From: Gymnothorax reevesii
Lineage: Eukaryota > Chordata > Actinopteri > Anguilliformes > Muraenidae
Reading direction: 5' to 3'
NCBI GenBank assembly: GCA_029721435.1
Contig: CM056583.1
Coordinates: 88,117,620 to 88,181,619, forward strand
DNA length: 64,000 nucleotides
Part shown: piece by piece, positions 24,393 to 58,725 of the stretch
Layout of the letters: every line of letters starts with the position of its first letter
How positions within the stretch are numbered: the first letter of the stretch is position 1
Position numbers and translations under genes: made by a program
Notes under the pieces: model-generated
What the model saw: only the letters and a program-made list of their open reading frames with translations
The model's database searches: none
What the model was told of the DNA's origin: nothing

Positions 24393-24598
24393 ATGGTCAA
24401 CAGATGTGTTGTTTTCAGTTGCAGTGCTACTGCAGATCAGGAGAAGGGTGTGTCATTGCACACATTCCCAAAAGATGTCGGAATTCGCCGAAAGTGGGAG
24501 AGATTTGTCAAGACGATGAGAGTGAACTTTGCAGAACCCAAGATGACCAGTTCTTCCGCCATAATATAAGCTCATCATTTCACCTCAGAGAGGTTTGA
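24393..24598 (+). pseudogene. THAP-domain exon remnant
   Basis: The frame starts MVNRCVVFSCSATAD and continues GVSLHTFPKDVGIRRKWERFV, the N-terminal half of a THAP zinc-dependent DNA-binding domain (early cysteines, then a FP...R..W core). The second half is degenerate: the expected C-x2-H-F block reads as SSxxF across a frameshift near 24560. A hairpin MITE follows at 24605. The source may be a THAP-type transposase or a captured THAP exon. It is not a functional gene as it stands. Confidence 0.7.
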
Positions 24599-24604
24599 AA
24601 TATC

Positions 24605-24688
24605 AATTGAAGCACTGATTACTAAAACCCCACATGCCAAGTCAAGTCAAGTGTGACTTATGGGGTTTTAGTAATAGGTGCTTCAATT
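24605..24688. repeat. 84-bp hairpin MITE-like repeat, copy 2
   Basis: Same hairpin as at 537-619: identical arms, with four substitutions in the middle. It sits directly behind the THAP remnant. Confidence 0.75.
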
Positions 24689-24789
24689 TCTATTGCTCAG
24701 ATTGAGACAAAGTTCAAAAAAGGTGAGATTTCAAATTTCACGATTTTGACAAAAAATGCGCAATAGTTGGCTCTGGGTTGGCTCTGCCT

Positions 24790-25373
24790 GAGAATCGATA
24801 TATACAACGTTTGTACAGTCAGCGGTGACATTCTCATGACCAGGCTTGTACTGGATGTCATAACAGAATGAAAGCAGTCTAGCAGACTACCTTGCGATTC
24901 GCATACCTGCTCTACCTAGTCTCCTTGAAGTGAGCAGTGTGGTCAGCGGGCTGTGGTTCGTCCGCACTGTAAAATGTCTGCCCCACAGATATATCTCCAT
25001 TTTTCTGTTGCCCACACGCACCCCAGCGCTTCTTTTTCTATAGTACAGTAATTATGCTCTGTCTGTGTGAGCATGTGTGAGCTGAACGCTACTGTCTTTT
25101 CTGACCCGTCGGAGTGCACCTGACTGAGGACCGCACCCAGCCCATAATCCGAGTGTCCATTGTAACAATGGTGGGCAGCTCTGGATCAAACAATGAGAGC
25201 ACAGTGCTATCTATTGTGAGGCTTTTAACAGTCTCAAAACATTTCTGAGCGTCGGGTGTCCAAGAAACTGTAACCAATCTGCGGAGTATTGCTCTTAGAG
25301 GCTCAACTAAAGTAGCGTAATCTGGAATAAATTTGGAATACCACCCTGTGAGTCCCAGATATGACCGTAATGT
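24790..25373 (-). pseudogene. Ty3/gypsy-type pol fragment (reverse transcriptase end and RNase H)
   Basis: Minus-strand translation from 25373 leftward gives YLGLTGWYSKFIPDYATL (the connection after the reverse transcriptase), then SWTPDAQKCFETVKSL and STVLSLFDPELPTIVTMD (start of RNase H). After a frameshift it continues NHSPLTTLL and YDIQYKPGHEN. The RNase H TDAS box has become TMDTRI. The fragment ends exactly where a Harbinger-like end begins at 25379. Confidence 0.85.
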
Positions 25374-25378
25374 TATCA

Positions 25379-26030
25379 GGGCCTGTATTCACAAAGCATC
25401 TTTGCGCTAAAAGTAGGTCATAACTGCCGGATTTAGGAGGAACTCCTAAAAAATGGGTGTCAGTCATAAATTGAGGACTCCTAATTATTTTTACTAAGTG
25501 TTATTCACAAAGCATTTTATGCTTAAAAGTAGCTCCTAAGTCCAGGAGAGCTTTCAAGTAGTCAAGAGGACTCCTAAGTCGCTAAAACCTATTCACAAAG
25601 AATCGGAAAATGGCTGCTGCTGTTGAAAGACGGAATGACTTGGAAATTCTAAATCAGGGGTCCCCAATCTTTCCCAGAAAGGGCCAGTGTGGGTGCAGGC
25701 TTTCATTGCAACCAAGTACTTACACACCTAATACTACTAATAAACCCCAAGTCTCTTTGCTAATCAGCTTGATTAGTAGCATCAGGTGTGCAGCTGCTTG
25801 GTTAGATTGAAAGCCTGCACCCACACCGGCCCTTTCTGGGAAAGATTGGGGACCCCTGTTCTAAATGATGGACAGTTTTTGAAAAGATATTGGATCAACC
25901 GTGAAGGGATTTTATTTGTTGTTGACTTCATTGGGGAGAGAATTACATCTCCAACCATGAGAATGTAAGACCTCAACAAACAATACCAACGACGGACAAT
26001 GCAGCAAGGTGAAGGACTCACATGTTCTTA
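25379..26030 (+). mobile_element. PIF/Harbinger-like remnant
   Basis: It begins GGGCCTGTATTCACAAAGC and has repeats of the CACAAAGCAT / CTCCTAA type found at fish Harbinger ends. At 25610 a frame starts MAAAVERRNDLEILN. After a MITE insertion it resumes NDGQFLKRYWINREGILFVVDFI, resembling the N-terminus of Harbinger transposase. The catalytic domain and right end are missing. Confidence 0.6.
25655..25858. mobile_element. hAT-type MITE with perfect 8-bp duplication
   Basis: Terminal inverted repeats CAGGGGTCCCCAATCTTTCC and complement extend over about 30 bp. TTCTAAAT flanks both sides (25647-25654 and 25859-25866), the 8-bp target duplication of hAT elements. At 204 bp it is non-coding. It splits the Harbinger-like frame. 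Confidence 0.92.
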
Positions 26031-26439
26031 TTGACTAACTTTAATTTGAGCATTTTCCTGGCTGGTGCGAATCACAATATAATGGATAATTTTCACCGTC
26101 CAAGACGGGGCATAGAAACGCAACGGTGACAATCAATCTGACCCCATTAAACAGTTAGCATACCAAATTTAGTCGCATCCTCGTTAAATATCTGACTCCA
26201 AATCAGAATTAGAATTGATAGTTTTGGAACAGCATGCGTGAATCTCGAGACAGTGATAACCAGTTACTCAGACTCTAAGGAAAAACATGAAGTGATTATA
26301 CCTTGAATTCCTAGCAGACAACCACCGCCGCTACATTAATGTTCCCGGGAATTGACACCATGTCCGAATCCTAGGTTCGTTGATTAGATTAGAGGTTGGA
26401 AGTCAACCATCACTGCAATAGCCTTTCGCTACATTAAAT

Positions 26440-26720
26440 TTAATTTGCCATATTTCTGCCCAATTCTGGATTCTATCCAAATCATCCTGAATCACTTTAG
26501 TGGACTATTTGCCAAACCCCCAAATTAAGTATCATCTGCAAACCTGCTCTCAATATTCCTATCAAGGTCATTAATGTAGATGAGGAACAGCAGGGGTCCT
26601 AACTCTGATCCCTGGGGGATGCCACTCCCCACCATACCTATCTCAGATGAGATACCACTGACCACCACTCTTTGTGTTCTGTCCTGTAACCAGTTTTAAA
26701 TCCACTCCAGAATACCTCCT
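26440..26720 (-). pseudogene. Non-LTR reverse transcriptase fragment
   Basis: Minus-strand translation gives RTQRVVVSGISSEIG, GIPQGSELGPLLFLIYINDL and ESRFADDT, the GIPQGS and FADD core boxes of a non-LTR reverse transcriptase (CR1/L2/Rex-like). A stop directly follows FADDT and the fragment is short. Confidence 0.85.
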
Positions 26721-27336
26721 GTAACTCCAATGGAGCTCATTTTAAAAATTAGTCTCTTGTGCAAATACTTTTTCACGGTGCTGTAGGTCCAACCAAAGTC
26801 TTCCACAGGATCCATAACAATCTTTTTTTCCGTCATTTTGATTGATGTTTGAACGACGATGGGCAAAAACAAAATGGATTGCAAAGCATACACAACGTTC
26901 GGTGTGTTCACACGATCTTTAATAAAGGATATTTCTAGAGAATGACATCATGTGCTTTGAGAAGCCAAACTATTCCGACAACAGCCAAATATTTCCATAT
27001 TTGGGTATCATCGAAAAGAACAGATTCTCAGCTTTCTTTTGAAGTGTAACACAAAGTAATTGATAACAGGAAAGAAATATGATTGGGAATGTTGGAATAA
27101 CCTTTCTTGCGCGTCATGTCTGACCGGACTTTGGTAGTGCCACCGGTCAATGGTAGTGCCATAGGGAAAGAGTCAATGGCCACTGCTATGAAAGCGAAAA
27201 ACCTCCTTGTTTCCAAATCTTTATGTTCTTTGCCATTTATCATTTTCTCTTTTCTCATCTTATCTACCATGCCCTATCCTTTCTTTGTCGCTCCATTTTC
27301 TTTCCCTGCTCTCTTTATAGCCTCCGCAAACACATT

Positions 27337-28130
27337 TGTTATGACATAACGCTCAGCAAGGGATGACAGACACACATTTAAAACTTTAACAGATTTAATT
27401 AAACAAAGCTCCGAACAAGATTGAAATATAAAAAAAGGATATAGTTACAGTCCCGTGGTGACTGAGATGGGGTTTCTATGTTGCGATGTCCTGGGGCAGG
27501 AAAATGCTCCAACACAGGCAAAAATCCTCAAAACAAGCTTCACAGGTCTTGTAAAGAGTGACAGGTCTGGTCAAATGTATCCTTACACTATTTCTCATTG
27601 CAATTTCTCCTACTACTTTACTCTCTCAGTTTTTCTCCTTATATACTCTTTTGCAGCTTCCAGACTTTTTTCAATTGTCTGGGACTTTCTCCGGCGGCAC
27701 AGTGGTTAGCATTGCTGCCTCACAGCAAGAAGGTTGTGGATTCGAAACCAGCCTGTGTGGAGCTTGCATGTTCTCTCCGTGTTCACGTGGGTTTCCTCCG
27801 GGTACCCCAGTTTCCTCCCACAGTCCAAAGACATGCATATCAGGTGAATTGGAGAAACTAAAAATTGCCCATAGGTATGAGTGTGAGAGTGAATGGTCTG
27901 TGAATGGTGTGTGCGCCCTGCGATGGATTGATAACCTGTCCATGTTGGGTCTCTGCCTTTGCCCGTAGTGGGGAATAAGTGACGAATAAGCGGGTATCGA
28001 AGATGAATGAATGAATAGGACTTTCCCCTCTGAGGCATGCCCAGGACATGCCCAAAACCTAGCTCCAGACTGAGCTTAATAAAAAAAAGTCAATACTGCC
28101 ATCTAGTGGCTTTTTTTCCCCCACATTACA
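27337..28130 (-). mobile_element. LTR copy in antisense, split by a SINE
   Basis: This segment matches the LTR at 62613-63113 along its length, apart from the SINE at 27690-28017. Shared pieces include GCAAGGGATGACAGACACA, CTCCTACTACTTTACTCTC, TATATACTCTTTTGCAG and ACTGCCATC(T/C)AGTGGC. Ends are TGTTATG and ATTACA. No matching duplication flanks it, so it could be one end of a longer element or a rearranged solo LTR. Confidence 0.65.
27690..28017 (+). mobile_element. tRNA-derived V-SINE
   Basis: The head has polymerase III A- and B-box-like motifs (AGTGGTTAGCATTG and GGATTCGAAACC). The centre has the conserved fish V-SINE core (GTTTCCTCCGGG, CAGTCCAAAGACATGC). The tail is a short GAAT repeat. 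An 8-bp target duplication GGACTTTC lies at 27682-27689 and 28018-28025. It inserted into the LTR copy above. Confidence 0.88.
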
Positions 28131-28359
28131 GATCACAGATGCTGGCTTTTGCGCAGATAACAATCTGGATGGTACTTTTGTCTTTAGCCCGGAGGACAAG
28201 ATGACGATGATTTCCAAAAACAATTTGAAATGTTGACACGTCAAACCACACTTTTCCACTTTGTGTCAGTCCATCTCAGATGAACTCGGGCCCAGAGAAG
28301 CCGGGGTCATTTCTGGGTGTTGCTGATATATGGCTTTCACTTTGCATGGTAGAGTTTTA

Positions 28360-29072
28360 ACTTGCACTTGCAGATGTAGTGACGAACGGTATTAACTGAC
28401 AATGGTTTTCCGAAGTGTTCCTGAGCCCACATAGTAATATCCTTTGCAGAATGTTTTCAGTTTTCAATGCAGTGACCGACAGTCGCGGGCATTCAGTGCT
28501 GGTTTTTGGCCTTGCCACTTACGTGAAGAGATTTCTTTGGATTCTCTGAATCATTTGATGATATTATAGACTGTGGATGATGGAATCCTTAAATTCCTTG
28601 CAATTGAATGTTGAGAAACGTTGTTCTTAAACTGTTGGACTATTTGTTCACACAGTTGCTCACAAAGTGGTGAACCTCACCCCATCCTTGCTTGTGAAGG
28701 GCTGAGTCTTTTGGGGATGCTCCTGTTATACCTAAACATGACACTCACTTGTTTCCAATTAACCTGTTTACCTGTGGAATGTTCCAAACAGGTGTTTTTT
28801 GAGCATTCCTCAACTTCCCCAGTCTTTTTTTGCCCCTGTCCTAGCTTTTTTGAAACATGTTGGAGGTATCAAATTCAAAATGAGTGAATATTTCTCTAAA
28901 AATAAAAATAAATAAATTCTCTAAAAAAAAAAATCAGTTTGAACATTAAATATCCAGTCTTTGTAGTGTACTCAATTGAATATAGGTCAAAAAGGATTTG
29001 CAAATCATTGTATTTTGTTTTTATTCATGTTTTACACAATGTCCCAACTTCATTGGAATTGGGGTTTGTGTA
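28360..29072. mobile_element. Fish DNA-transposon fragment with CAATTCCAATGAAG-type end
   Basis: The right end reads CCCAACTTCATTGGAATTGG, the complement of a terminal repeat very common in fish genomes. Just before it are AAATCATTGTATT and a GAACATTAAATATC block. No left end was found and no transposase frame is intact. I do not assign a superfamily. Confidence 0.5.
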
Positions 29073-29382
29073 TAACCATGGACAAGGAGTCCCCACTTTC
29101 TAAAACTGTACAGAAATGGAGCCCGAATATTCTTCACACGGATGCTGCCAACTTGCACATTGGGAGCCAGAGTCTACACAGTAGTGATTAGGGGGTTGAG
29201 CTGCGGTCTTCAGGTCCCACCCACGCACCCACCCGACCCAGTCATGAGTACATCCCTGTGTTGGAAACCATGGGTGCCAATAGCTGATAGGCCCTCTGAA
29301 GTTTTGCTCATTGTGGAGGGCCAATACACAACATTGTCTGGCCCCAGTGCTTCTTGTATAGAATTCCTTGATCATTTCTTTT

Positions 29383-29788
29383 GTGTGTTAACCTCATCAC
29401 CCTTCAGCCCTGTGTGTTAACCCCATCACCCTTCAGCCCTGTGTGTTAACCCCATCACCCCTCAGCCCTGTGTGTTAACCCCATCACCCCTCAGCCCTGT
29501 GTGTTAACCCCATCACCCTTCAGCCCTGTGTGTTAACCCCATCACCCTTCAGCCCTGTGTGTTAACCCCATCACCCTTCAGCCCTGTGTGTTAACCCCAT
29601 CACCCTTCAGCCCTGTGTGTTAACCCCATCACCCTTCAGCCCTGTGTGTTAACCCCATCACCCTTCAGCCCTGTGTGTTAACCCCATCACCCTTCAGCCC
29701 TGTGTGTTAACCCCATCACCCTTCAGACCTGTGTGTTAACCCTATCACCCTTCAGCCCTGTATGTTAACCTCACCACCCCTCAGGCAA
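29383..29788 (+). repeat. 29-bp minisatellite, 14 units
   Basis: The unit GTGTGTTAACCCCATCACCC plus TTCAGCCCT repeats head to tail 14 times with no length change. The first and last units and a few internal ones carry substitutions (for example CCCCTCAG, TCAGACCT, GTATGTTAACC). Each unit contains a GTTAAC palindrome. There are no spacers between units, so it is not a CRISPR array. Confidence 0.97.
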
Positions 29789-29789
29789 C

Positions 29790-31107
29790 ACCCAAATTTC
29801 CCCTCACCTTGTTTGTCTCTCCCCCCTCCTCCTATCACTGTAGGCAAATTACCATTTGTTCCTTTGCATCCTTTGCACTTTCAGCTATAAGTGATCACAT
29901 TTTCCCTCAGTTGTTGGTTCTTGTTCATCTGTACTTGGGGAACAGACCCACTAGTTCCTCTACTCTATTAAACTATCCATTTTGCAACTAAGACGTGCCT
30001 GCATCAATTTTTCTACTTACAAAAGTACGGAGGAATTCAGCAAACTCTCTTTAAAATCCCACACCCCGAACTTTCTTTGCCGCCTAGCTGGCTGCGTCAC
30101 TGGCCGAATGTGACTGGCGCTTTCACAAAGTAATAGTTTTCTGCAGACTGGAAGTGCAGAAATTAATTTGCATGAAGTTTGGAAGCAACAGAAAGTAGCG
30201 GAAGCACGTGAATGGTAAATTGTTACTAAAGTTATAAGGTAATTTGAGTGTCATGCATTCAATTTTTGGATGGTATTGTGGGTAGTATGGGGAAGAAAAT
30301 ATATTCAAGTACCTGTATTTTGGTTAGATGACTGTGCTGTTTCAAAAGATCTTCCAAATTGACTAAAATTTTATTATAGGCAGTAATGAGTGCGATTTGC
30401 ATAGGACTTACCGCAAACTGAGCAAACCAGGAAGAAAACGCAAACCATCCCCTTTTCTTTGCTTCTTGTTCTTTTATTATGGCACAACGCCCATTTTCTC
30501 TACTTCTTCTTTCTTGGGAGATTCCTTTGTTTAGGAGCACCACTATCCTGCTCTAAAAAAATCTGGCAGACTTGCTCACATTAACAATCTGTCACTGTGC
30601 AGGTGGGCAGAGAAAATTTATTTGGCAACAACCAGGCGAATACAGCCACTGTCAATCAAGTCTGTCAATCATGATGTTACACCCCCAGTATCAAATGACA
30701 AAATTAAATCAATCTTATCAGAAAAAAGGACGCCAGAAAATACATCAGCCTGGTAAGAAATACTTAAAATGACAGAAACCATCTTAAGATAATGAGAAAT
30801 AATTATTTGACATGCACTATAATTTTTCAGTGTCGTCCAACTCCCATCCATTAACATAGAGGAGGCAATTCATACCGCAGCCAGACACTGGATGGCGATC
30901 AAGATGTTTTGGCCTCAATTTAGAGGCGCTTGAGGTTGTCTGCATCCTGCGAAGGTTTCATTTTCCAGATGCTGCGTCATCGCAAGATGTTTCGTTGTGA
31001 ACGCGCCCACGAATTCAACAGAGAAATGCAGCCCCGATCCAGTCTGATACCAGATGGAATTTTCAACATACAAATAAAGTGTCAAAGAGCTGACAGTTTT
31101 GTCAGAG

Positions 31108-31110
<3 letters not shown>
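29790..31110. other. Intergenic upstream of hnrnpk, nothing recognised
   Basis: No gene, MITE or LTR boundary found. The minus-strand frame at 30259-30543 looks like chance. Confidence 0.4.

Positions 31111-31111
<1 letters not shown>

Positions 31112-31178
<67 letters not shown>
31112..31178. repeat. (TA)n microsatellite, about 33 units
   Basis: Perfect TA tract just upstream of the CpG-rich hnrnpk promoter region. It could form cruciforms and yields artefactual isoleucine/tyrosine frames. Confidence 0.95.
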
Positions 31179-31182
<4 letters not shown>

Positions 31183-31269
31183 TTAATGCTGCCTTAGTAG
31201 GATGCAGCCCAAGTTTTGAGCTTTGATTTTTTTTAATTCTATGGTGACACGCAGAAATGATCCACGGAT

Positions 31270-32400
31270 GCTCTGTCACGAAGCGCTGATAGTTTGATTG
31301 ACAGGATCGGTACCCAATAGCGAATGACTCGCACGGGTCCAGTATGCGCTCGTTTTGCTGCGCTTCCCGTGAAACGCACAACATCCCAAACGCTGACTCT
31401 GGATCAGTTCTCCCGGGGAACAACTGGTGACGGGAGTGAGCGCAGGGAAGCGTGTGCTGTGACCCCAGATCGGTCGCTGGAGGCGATGCGTAACGTTACT
31501 CAGACTAAATCTGAACAGCAGCGGGGTTGAATGTTACATTTGTCGAAGAAAGAATTTGCAGAGGGCGACCGGAGGATCGAAGCAGGTAACCGTCAGCCAA
31601 GTGGACGTGTTTAAAATTAGAGTGAACATCTACTGCTGATCTTACTCTTTCTTTAACTCCTTCTGTCAGTGCGGGGTAAACCGAGCGAATGTGGAACTAT
31701 TACTGGTCCTCGACCGTCAGTCAAGTTAAAGTTACTGGGTCGCTGATACAGCGTTAATCCGGTTAACCTCGCTGGCGGAGCTGCGCTGTAAACACACAGC
31801 TGTGGGCAGCTGGCTAACAGAGATAAGACGCATAAATAAACCGCATAAATGGTTGATTGGCCTGTAGCTCATGGTTTTATCTCCATTGTAGCTAGTCAGC
31901 TAATTAGCAAGTGCTACAGCTGACCGGTGTTTCTCGCCAACTGCGATCCGTGCGATCAGAAACTGTAGCCTGCTAACCGCTAATCTGTGTCGCGGCTGAT
32001 TTCTGGCATGTCTTGCATTGGCTCGCTAACGTTAGCTGTCCGTGCAGTAAATAATTCTCGCCCTTTTAAGCTAACTGTCCTTTTCGCTGTTTTTTACCCA
32101 CAAGAATTGGTCGCCTGCTCGTCGAAGTTGATCTCCGGTGAAAGCTGACGTTAACTGGGCGGTTCTGCGAGGCTGGGTAGGCAGACAGGGGTCCGGACAC
32201 GGTGCGATTTTGGGAAACGCGTCCCAGGATGGTTAACGTTGGCCTGACAAATGTTGGCGCTGCGCCCTCGGAAAACTGCCGGCCAAACTGGGCTGGTAAA
32301 TTGGCTAATTCTGGCTGCCCTTCGCTCACCGGTGGAGCAAATGCAGACCGTTTCGGGGCGTTAGCGTTAGCCGGCTGGGCCTGAACACGTCGAGGCCAAA
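31270..32400 (+). promoter_or_regulatory. hnrnpk: CpG-rich promoter region of hnrnpk
   Basis: CG dinucleotides are much denser here than in the flanking AT-rich DNA, with several GCGC/CGCG runs and no TATA box at an obvious start. Its place 2-3 kb before the first coding exon of a housekeeping gene fits a CpG-island promoter. GTTAGC/GCTAAC motifs recur across 31750-32600. Confidence 0.6.
31400..31585 (+). other. hnrnpk: Probable non-coding first exon of hnrnpk (end placed by donor)
   Basis: A good splice donor, AAGCAG followed by GTAACC, ends a possible leader exon at 31585. The ATG-bearing exon begins with its own acceptor at 34513, so a non-coding first exon must exist upstream. The start is a guess and another donor within the CpG-rich region is possible. 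Confidence 0.35.
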
Positions 32401-32965
32401 ACTAACGAGCAGAGAATGATTGGTTGAAATCCGGCTTCTACGGTGCAGGGTTGCAGTCTCTAGTTTTGTACGATTGTGGTTTGGTGAAGTTTTTGTTCGT
32501 TAAATTTCGGCCATGTCTGCTGCTTTGGTTCATGGCGAGTCCGGATGGGCTTGTGTCACATGGCTAACGTTAGCCCGCTGGTATACAGCTAATGTGAGTG
32601 TCGGGCTAATCTGCTGAGAACATTCTGCTGAAAAACTACAACCATCTATACTTTCCTTCATAATTTCTTTATTTCTTGATAAATTGTTATGACATTTTCA
32701 CCAGTTATTATTGAATTGAATATTTCTTTTTATATTTAGCTGAGTTGATGGAAAAAACTAATGTTTTCAGATGACTCGCCCCACCCCTAACGTAACGTCA
32801 GGTGGTTGCGCAACTTCACTTTCGAGGGTGATCACTACAGAACCTTTACTCTTAATTTAATACGATTTGCACGAGAAATAGCTGCTGATAGTATTAATTA
32901 TAGTGATTATGATGATAATGTTTTTTTAATCAAGCCTTCTTCCTTGTTCTTTGTATCCTTAAGCC

Positions 32966-33098
32966 GCTTTTACACTGGACGCGAAACGATTTTTTCGCAC
33001 GACAGATTACATTCAAAGTCAATGCAAAGACGCGAATTGCATTGACTTTGAATGTAATCTGTCCTGCCAAAAATTCGTTTCGCGTCCGGTGTGAAAGC
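32966..33098. repeat. 133-bp palindromic hairpin in hnrnpk intron 1
   Basis: Arms of about 55-60 bp: GACAGATTACATTCAAAGTC on the left is matched by its exact complement on the right, and ACACTGGACGCGAAACG by CGTTTCGCGTCCGGTGT. The centre is about 10 nt. This form is a common fish foldback MITE. No target duplication is clear. Confidence 0.85.
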
Positions 33099-33505
33099 AT
33101 CTTTACAGTTTGTCCGTTGTTTTATTTAACCAGACAAGACCAGCTGAGTCAGGTGTGTGTTTTCATCTTAAGATGTCTTTAACACTTTTTTTTTTCATTA
33201 TTGATTACGTACTCGAATTAGCGAACGCTCATAGTGATTTACCGAGCTTGCTGAAGATGAAAGCTGGTGAGCCGGCTTCGGCAGGATAGGGATAGCTTTC
33301 AAAGATGATTGTACATAACTGGTCTGGTGAGCTTGGTCACATTTAATGCGAATTTGAACATTCACCTGCTACTTTAACCTCCATAGGGGTCTTCTGGGTA
33401 AAGTGTACAAATAACCATAGTAATGTAAAAACTAAGAAATAAACATATTCTACATGATTTTAGCCTAAAAAAAATTCCATGGTTGCCATGGAAACGGTTC
33501 TTTAA

Positions 33506-33844
33506 AGGTGCACTATGTAAGTTTGTTTACTTTTACTTCTCTTGACATTCGGATTCAAACAAAGCCGAGGTGGCCCGCCCCTCCCTCCCATAGTTCCCTC
33601 CCTCCCAGGCTTCCATAAACGTCAACTCTTGTCGTGATTGGCCGGGACGGTTTGTAATGGTATTGGTGTTGTTACGGTATGCTTGTGTTTATTTGCAGTT
33701 TTTGACGCCTGTGCGGTCTCCAGAGCCCGGGTTTTTTTGCAGTAAATTTAGGGGCAGGCTGCTAGCGGATCGTGGAGAGACGTTGGCGAATTGAGACAAA
33801 AAATTTAATTGCGCAGAAAGTAAACAAACGTGCAGAGTGCACCT
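33506..33844. mobile_element. MITE with AGGTGCACT ends and TTAA duplication, hnrnpk intron 1
   Basis: Inverted ends AGGTGCACTATGTAAG... and ...GCAGAGTGCACCT extend about 28 bp with few mismatches. TTAA flanks both ends (33502-33505 and 33845-33848). At 339 bp it is non-coding and piggyBac-like by its target site. Confidence 0.8.
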
Positions 33845-34516
33845 TTAATGACAAAATCTGAAAATATTTTGTGGCACTGATATTTCAATAAACCATTGTC
33901 AGATTTTACTCAAATTGGTCTCATATGAAAGGTTTAAGATGGTTCTATGAAATGACAGCATTTATTTGGTTTGAAACATTTATGAATGTTTCATGAGCTC
34001 TGTTATGTAACCGTAACGAAAATCGCTATCATCAACTTGCTTCATTTTCAAAATTAACCCCCTTGGGATGCACCTATCTAGAAAATCCAATGTCATTTTA
34101 TAGATCTCCAACAGTTACAACTTCAGTCCAAATTTTAAGTCAATGAGATGAATATTAATGATTTTATGATTGCTACAAGGCTGAAAATCAGTCAAAATTT
34201 TGATTTTTCGGTAATTTGCATTTAAAGTCACAAGTAACAATTGAGGCAGAGGAAAAACATAGATTCTTGGTGTTTACTGGTATCTCACTGCATTCTTTTA
34301 TTTTATTTATTATATGTGAAAATCAAAAATATTGAAATTTAAAAAAAAAAAATTGAAATTTTCAGGCTGAAGAGGCCTTTACAGGGTTACATTTTTTTCC
34401 CCGTTGGGTTATCCTCATTGAAAAAAAATCTTTATAACGGCAAACATGTGGTCGTTCCTCCGCAGGCGATCGTCGGAGAGAAGTGGCCAGCTTCATTTCA
34501 CTGCTTTTTCAGGACG

Positions 34517-57415
<22,899 letters not shown>

Positions 57416-58205
57416 AGGAGGGGCAGCGAGATCGAAGGGAAACAGCCCTGCTACAGTTACTCTGTGAACATTCCTCTTCTTTGGCTAGTTCCGGTTCCCC
57501 CGTCCTGCTTCTCCGTGCCCTGCGCACCTCACACATCCGGCTAGATATCTGGAATTTCACACTGGCAGTGGAATGACCATGTTTTAATTCTGCTCTTTAC
57601 TTGGTTTTGCTTGTTTTGTACCGTTTCTGGAATTAGGGTGGGTGTGTGTGTGCGTGTGTGTATATGTGTGTTTCCACTATATGGGCGAAGATGTAGCCAC
57701 AGCTAAGTAGGTGCAACATGCAAAATACAATTGGTCCCTTTTTTTATTTTTAAAAAGGCGTTTGGGAAAATGTACTTTGCAATTTTAGTTAAAAGGCTTG
57801 GGGCTGTATATATGTAAATATACAGTAATTGTTTCTAAATTTTTTTTATAACATTTTATTTTTCATAATGCTTTTTCGTTCCCCCCACCTGTGGGTCACA
57901 TTTTACTGATTGGACCAAAAAGAGGGGCTGGGGCTTTGGTGACTATCGCTGTTCACTCTTTTTTCGCACAGCATGTAGGTCTGAGACTATCGTTGAGATA
58001 TATAATTTATGCCAATTGCAGAAGCCCATTAGTTGTGCCGAAGCTTGTTTTCTATCCGTGTACGTGAGCATTTTTAAATATTTGAAATGGGGCCTGTGCC
58101 TGTGTCTGACAGAAGCGGGATTGCCTGGTCTTTGTCATGTTTGTAATTCCATCTTCTCCTTTTCCTCTTTGCTGTAGAGTTTGAGAAATAAAGACTGCCA
58201 TCTTT
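57416..58205 (+). other. hnrnpk: hnrnpk 3' untranslated region with poly(A) signal
   Basis: AATAAA at 58187-58192 ends a roughly 790-nt region with T-rich blocks and a CTGTATATATGTAAATATAC segment (about 57804-57825) that looks like a conserved AU-rich control element. Cleavage probably falls near 58205. Confidence 0.75.
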
Positions 58206-58725
58206 TAGACTGCTCTTTTGTGTCATTCATTCATTCATTTAAAATTTGGCCATTTAGTGACTTATTTAGCTTTGCAATCTCTTATGCATAGGTCTGAGCC
58301 GTGCAGTTGGAAACTGTTGCATGTAAAGTACAGTGGCGGCTGGTGAACTGGGGGTAAGGGAGGCTCAAAACAATCCCTCAAAATAAATGATTGGTCACAA
58401 CCTGTTTTCAATAATTCATTTAAATCACCATTACAGAAACTGTGATAACTCTCAACATTATCAGATGTGGCCAGTTTTCATTTATAACGCATACCAATTA
58501 TGACTCCAGACTTCTCACGCTTTTTGTTATTCAGGGATTGGAAGCAATGCATGCGTTTCATGATCGTTTTAATTGAATAATATCATTTGAAACGTCTTCA
58601 TGCAATTCCACTGCTTCCAACCCCTCCAGTGCACAAGGACTTAAATTCCACGCGAGAATCTCTTCCTTATGCATTGATTGAATAATTGCTGACTACAGCA
58701 AAGGAATGTAAATATGCCACCTTAA

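Noticed and set aside
26040..26420. Stretch with motifs loosely reminiscent of ribosomal RNA
   Set aside because: I could not align any conserved rRNA helix or core sequence; left unassigned.
29383..29788. 29-bp direct repeats of CRISPR-like length
   Set aside because: Units are strictly tandem with no spacers, and the DNA is eukaryotic; it is a minisatellite.
30930..31423. Overlapping frames with isoleucine/tyrosine repeats
   Set aside because: They translate the (TA)n microsatellite.
32966..33098. MicroRNA precursor
   Set aside because: The arms are too long and too perfectly paired, and the ends match fish foldback MITEs rather than a microRNA hairpin.
34418..34516. Upstream in-frame ATG giving a 33-residue extension of hnrnpk
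   Set aside because: A good acceptor (TTTTTCAG) lies at 34505-34512, just before the family start codon, and the extension resembles nothing in the family.
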